DNA of 8,562 nucleotides. Source: an uncultured Collinsella sp. (GTDB lineage Bacteria > Actinomycetota > Coriobacteriia > Coriobacteriales > Coriobacteriaceae). The notes below the pieces were generated by a model. It saw only the letters and a list, made by a program, of their open reading frames with translations. It searched no databases and was not told the origin of the DNA. A program made the position numbers and the translations under genes. The stretch is from positions 1-8,562 of the forward strand of contig CAKUFW010000081.1 of the NCBI GenBank assembly GCA_934650975.1, read 5' to 3'. How positions within the stretch are numbered: the stretch's first letter is position 1; every line of letters begins with the position of its first letter. Positions 5,547-8,562 of the stretch are shown piece by piece.

Positions 5547-5622
5547 TGGAGCGGACAACGGGGCTCGAACCCGCGACCCCAACCTTGGCAAGGTTGTGCT
5601 CTACCAACTGAGCCATGTCCGC
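5547..5622 (-). tRNA. tRNA-Gly (anticodon GCC), copy 3
   Basis: Identical over all 76 bp to copies 1 and 2, with anticodon GCC and encoded CCA (5547-5549). It is the first gene of the Gly-Cys-Gly array and has its own promoter at 5635-5663. Confidence 0.96.
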
Positions 5623-5634
5623 TTGCGGGTTATT

Positions 5635-5682
5635 AATTTACGCGAGTTGCCCAAAAGACGCAAGTACTTTTTTCAAAAAAGT
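5635..5682 (-). promoter_or_regulatory. Promoter of the Gly-Cys-Gly tRNA array with upstream A/T palindrome
   Basis: On the minus strand TTGCGT (5658-5663), a 17-bp spacer and TAAATT (5635-5640) lie 13 bp before the tRNA-Gly 5' end, the same spacing as in the Gly-Val unit. A perfect palindrome, ACTTTTTT-C-AAAAAAGT (5666-5682), sits just upstream of the -35. The shared sequence CTTGC at the -35 and the A/T palindrome suggest that the two tRNA promoters are paralogous. Confidence 0.7.
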
Positions 5683-5694
5683 TGCTCAAAGCAA
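5675..5694 (-). terminator. Weak terminator after the STAS-HATPase gene
   Basis: On the minus strand TTGCT (5690-5694), loop TTG and AGCAA (5682-5686) are followed by CTTTTTT (5675-5681), 33 bp past the stop codon at 5728. The 5-bp stem is short. The T-run is shared with the A/T palindrome of the tRNA promoter, so the two roles may overlap. Confidence 0.4.
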
Positions 5695-5727
5695 GTTCAC
5701 AGAGGTAAATAACGCCATGCCGCGACG

Positions 5728-6474
5728 CTAGGCACACGATTCCAACGCTCCGCTAAACAACTTCACCATCCGCACGCGCGTGCCGGCGCCGTCTGTACGA
5801 CGAGCGACCTCCACGTTATCGACGAGCATGCGCATAAGCTTGATGCCTCGTCCGCGCTCCTCGGATGCAACCGGCTCGCTCGCTCTATCGATAGAATAGC
5901 CGACACCCCGATCAAGCACCTCAAGCACAACACGGTCCCCATAGGCCTGAACCGTCAGGATACAACCGACGCCGCCCGCATGGTCATAGGCGTTACCCAA
6001 TGCCTCCCCAAGCGCCAATGCGACGTCATAGCGCTCATCGCGCCTCATGGGAAGCGACTCGAGCAGCTCGGCCACGCGGTGCCGATAATACGGAAGATTC
6101 TCGATACCCCGACGCACCTCGACGCTCTTACTCCAACGCGGCAACTCCCCCACCGGAATGGCGGGAATCGACTCCCGCGCCGGACCCGCAACATGAAGGA
6201 TGTCGACAAGCCGGGCAATCTCCAAAAAGCGAACAACCTCATCGGATGCGTTAACGAGCGAAAGCAGGCCCTCGTGCCTCATGAGTTCACGGGCGCGCGT
6301 AAGCAGGAACGCCAAACCTGTCGAGTCAATAAAGCCGACGGCCTGGCAATTGATGACAACGCGCCGCACGCCTCGGTCGATCAAAGCATCCAGCCGTCGG
6401 CGCAGCGCGGGCACCGTGGCGATGTCGATATCGCTCGGTGGCGTCAAAACCGCTATGTCATTCCACTCATTCAT
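5728..6474 (-). CDS. STAS domain fused to RsbW/SpoIIAB-like HATPase (single-chain partner switch)
   Basis: The 248-residue protein joins two modules normally made as separate proteins. Residues about 5-95 form a STAS (anti-anti-sigma, SpoIIAA/RsbV-like) domain with the phospho-site motif FIDSTG, Ser51 being the likely phosphorylated residue. After a linker (96-118), residues about 119-238 form a GHKL HATPase of the RsbW/SpoIIAB type. Its N-box is EALGNA (Glu157, Asn161), its G1 box DRGVG (188-192) and its G2 box GRGI (208-211). All ATP-binding motifs look intact, so it may be an active serine kinase. No membrane segment is seen. It follows the phosphatase gene by 81 bp with no terminator between them, so an operon is likely. 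An in-frame TTG at 6492 would add 6 residues. The ATG at 6474 has GGGGA 11 nt upstream, which is weak, so the start is uncertain. The bound sigma factor or other effector is unknown. Confidence 0.9.
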   Translation of the reverse strand: MNEWNDIAVLTPPSDIDIATVPALRRRLDALIDRGVRRVVINCQAVGFIDSTGLAFLLTRARELMRHEGLLSLVNASDEVVRFLEIARLVDILHVAGPARESIPAIPVGELPRWSKSVEVRRGIENLPYYRHRVAELLESLPMRRDERYDVALALGEALGNAYDHAGGVGCILTVQAYGDRVVLEVLDRGVGYSIDRASEPVASEERGRGIKLMRMLVDNVEVARRTDGAGTRVRMVKLFSGALESCA

Positions 6475-6555
6475 ACGACCATGGTTCCCCAAAAGAGCTT
6501 GTTCGATGCATGCGTTTCCGCAGCCGTGCGGATTCGGCCCGCCCGGCGCCGCTGT

Positions 6556-8562
6556 TTAGGACCGGCCCCGCAAAAACTCAAGGGACACCAGTGCGATGTC
6601 GTCGTCCAAAGCCGATTCGGTAAAGCGATCAAGCTCTCCCAAAACCTTGCCGCAGATACCCGATACGCCCTCGCCCGAAACCGATAGTAAAAGATCGCGT
6701 AGGCGCTGTTCGCCAAAGAACGCCCCCGTGCGGTCGCGCGCCTCAATCGTTCCATCGGTATACATAAAGAGCATGTCACCAGGAGCGAAGGTAAAGGCGC
6801 CCGTTTCGTACACCATGCTTTCGAATGCGCCGATCACGCCCGATTGGCATCCAAGGAGCTCAACCTCTCCCCCACGAGCCTCGTCACCGCCAAGCGGGAT
6901 CGACTCGGGCCTGATGACCATGGTGGGAGGATGGCCCGCCGAGCAATAGGTCGCGCGCCCCGCTTTAAGATCGATCTTGGCGATAAAGGCCGTCACGAAC
7001 GTCTCGACCCTCGAGAAACCCATGAGCATGCTGTTGAGGGAGCGCGCCATGCGAGCAGGGCCCGCGCCTTCCCAGGCATAGGCCGTCAGGGCCGTCTTGA
7101 CGAGTGCGGACATGGATGCCGCTTCGATACCCTTGCCGGACACATCGCCCAGAATCATGACGGCGCAGTCGTCGGGAAGACGGATGAGCGTATAGAAGTC
7201 GCCGCCGACCAATGCGGAGTTCGTGGCAGACAGGTATACCGAATCGGTCGCGATACCCGGAACATCGCCGAGCGAATTCCTCATACCGACCTGAAGCGTC
7301 TGGGCGATATGGCGCTCCTCGCGCTTTTGAGACTCACCTTCATAGATCAACTCAAAATCATGGGCCAAGTGCACCAGGTAGTCGTATTCAAGGTCGTCAA
7401 TCGGCTCTTGGCTACCGTCGCGAAGCAGCAAGGCGCGGGTCGTCGGCCCCTTGGCAACGTCGGCCGGAACGATCGCATCGTTGTTACGCCTGTTGTCAGC
7501 ATCCAAGCGATAATGCCCCGCCTCGATACCGGAGTCGACATAGAGGCCTTGGCACGGAAGGCCGTGAGCCCTCAACCATCCGCCCATGGGCATAGACTCA
7601 TCAACGCGCGTCAAGCGAACATGTTTCAGATCTTCGGCGCTCGCACCGCCAAGGACCGACACCTCAAAGCCATCCGATGCCGCACCCAAACGCGCAGCAG
7701 GCGCCGTAGTCGAAAAGAAGAGCAACTCCGGGTCCCCCGGCAAGGCTACGCGACTACCGCCCTCAAAATCGATGACATAGGCTTCGAGGCCTGCATCGTA
7801 CTCCACAGGGCAGAAATGGCAATTGAGCACGGCGCAGATCTCGGACGATACGGCGCGCGAAGCAGCGACCGGATCATCGAGATAGGTAAAGAGCTCATCG
7901 CGCAACACATTGAGCGAACGGCCAAGCTCTGCGGTACGACGCGAACGCAGACTCGATGCCATACCGACCAGCTGGATAGACAGATAATCGCAAATGACCT
8001 CGAGCACGTTAACGTCATAGGCAAGCGGCGCCTGCGGGCGTTTCCAGCCGACCTCTAGCACGCCAAGGACCTGCGTGCCGTAAAACACGGGAAGACAGAT
8101 TTCGCTGCGATATGGAGGCATATCCTGCACGCGCAGCAGGTGCTTGGAACGATTATCCAGATCCATGAACATGCCCGAAGCGACTCGATCGCCCTCAAGG
8201 TCTTGCTGGATCGACAGACGGCAAGCGCGCGACTCACGAAGTACGTACGTCGGAATGCCCGCGCCGTACGGCATAAACTCGGGCAGATAGCTGTCCTCAA
8301 GCTCCTTGGAAACGCCGCGGAGCTTAAAGCCGCCACTCTCGGAAAAATAGATAGCCGCACCGGAGGCATCAAGCGTTCCGACGAGCTGATTCAAAACGGT
8401 ATCGAGCAGGCTGGGGAGCTCATCGGAACCCACGGTACTCATAATGACCGAAAGCGTGCCCGAAAGGCGCTTATTCGCCACTCTGAGCTCCGACAGCGCA
8501 CGTTTAAGTTGACGGTCGTGGGAATACTGTTCTTCGATGCTGTGAAGTGCCACCAGGACGCG
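6556..8562 (-). CDS. GAF-domain SpoIIE/RsbU-type PP2C serine phosphatase
   Basis: The expected role is to dephosphorylate a phospho-STAS protein when a signal is sensed, here probably the STAS domain encoded just downstream. Residue numbers count from a GTG at 8553 (665 residues). Residues 5-35 are helical and probably coiled-coil. About 42-200 is a GAF-type sensor (DASGAAIYF, LPVFYGTQVLGVLEVGW). About 210-400 is a second, poorly recognisable domain. The helical linker KREERHIAQTLQVGM (410-424) leads into the SpoIIE catalytic domain: GGDF (450-453, Asp452), GDVSGKG (469-475, Asp470), SAGHPP (538-543), YTDG (598-601, Asp600) and DDD (650-652). The metal-binding Asp residues are present, so it should be active. 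No membrane helix is seen, which suggests a cytosolic signal. The stop is TAA at 6556. The frame stays open to the window edge and no Shine-Dalgarno precedes the GTG in the 9 visible bases, so the true start may lie outside. Confidence 0.92.
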   Translation of the reverse strand, partial: RVLVALHSIEEQYSHDRQLKRALSELRVANKRLSGTLSVIMSTVGSDELPSLLDTVLNQLVGTLDASGAAIYFSESGGFKLRGVSKELEDSYLPEFMPYGAGIPTYVLRESRACRLSIQQDLEGDRVASGMFMDLDNRSKHLLRVQDMPPYRSEICLPVFYGTQVLGVLEVGWKRPQAPLAYDVNVLEVICDYLSIQLVGMASSLRSRRTAELGRSLNVLRDELFTYLDDPVAASRAVSSEICAVLNCHFCPVEYDAGLEAYVIDFEGGSRVALPGDPELLFFSTTAPAARLGAASDGFEVSVLGGASAEDLKHVRLTRVDESMPMGGWLRAHGLPCQGLYVDSGIEAGHYRLDADNRRNNDAIVPADVAKGPTTRALLLRDGSQEPIDDLEYDYLVHLAHDFELIYEGESQKREERHIAQTLQVGMRNSLGDVPGIATDSVYLSATNSALVGGDFYTLIRLPDDCAVMILGDVSGKGIEAASMSALVKTALTAYAWEGAGPARMARSLNSMLMGFSRVETFVTAFIAKIDLKAGRATYCSAGHPPTMVIRPESIPLGGDEARGGEVELLGCQSGVIGAFESMVYETGAFTFAPGDMLFMYTDGTIEARDRTGAFFGEQRLRDLLLSVSGEGVSGICGKVLGELDRFTESALDDDIALVSLEFLRGRS

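Noticed and set aside
5105..5712. Several 65-140 residue ORFs across the Gly-Cys-Gly tRNA array
   Set aside because: They run through three tRNA cloverleafs and their terminators, so they are not proteins.
6844..8058. 404-residue open frame on the plus strand inside the phosphatase gene
   Set aside because: Antisense shadow of the GAF/SpoIIE gene, with no recognisable motif or ribosome site.

Overview
The window looks like a chromosomal segment of an anaerobic, high-GC Gram-positive bacterium. A gut actinobacterium of the Coriobacteriia (Collinsella-like) is my best guess. The basis is GC-rich coding sequence with strong G/C at third codon positions, an oxygen-sensitive class III ribonucleotide reductase, an actinobacterial-type GH13 alpha-glucosidase, an RsbU/RsbV/RsbW-style signalling pair, and tRNA genes with encoded CCA ends. 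The taxonomy is inference. Every confidently called gene is on the minus strand, so the window reads right to left.

Layout by coordinate. 1-108: possible 3' end of a plus-strand gene entering from the left edge. 144-281: a long near-perfect hairpin with 35-bp arms. 293-2515: nrdD (minus), preceded by a leader of about 220 nt, a probable promoter (2743-2772) and a good NrdR box (2773-2788). 2829-2982: a tentative 30-codon hydrophobic ORF followed by a terminator-like stem-loop. 2983-3080: nothing recognised. 3081-3278: terminator, tRNA-Val(GAC) and tRNA-Gly(GCC), with a promoter at 3291-3319. 3412-5145: GH13 alpha-glucosidase (minus). 5236-5622: a second tRNA array, transcribed Gly(GCC), Cys(GCA), Gly(GCC), with a terminator-like hairpin after every tRNA, and a promoter at 5635-5663. 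5728-6474: a fused STAS plus HATPase protein. 6556 to the right edge: a GAF plus SpoIIE/PP2C-type phosphatase.

How the parts work together. The two right-hand genes form a likely operon for a partner-switching pathway: a sensor phosphatase followed by a single polypeptide that carries both the anti-anti-sigma-like (STAS) and the anti-sigma/kinase-like (HATPase) domain. The output sigma factor or effector is not in the window. The tRNA genes form two related transcription units with the same promoter design, and three identical tRNA-Gly genes flank the alpha-glucosidase. NrdD makes dNTPs anaerobically and is probably under NrdR control. Its activase gene nrdG is not directly downstream.

The items most worth a second look are the STAS-HATPase fusion with its phosphatase, the tRNA array with terminators in spacers too short for promoters, the 138-bp inverted-repeat element, the shared A/T palindromes upstream of both tRNA promoters, and the small hydrophobic ORF upstream of nrdD.
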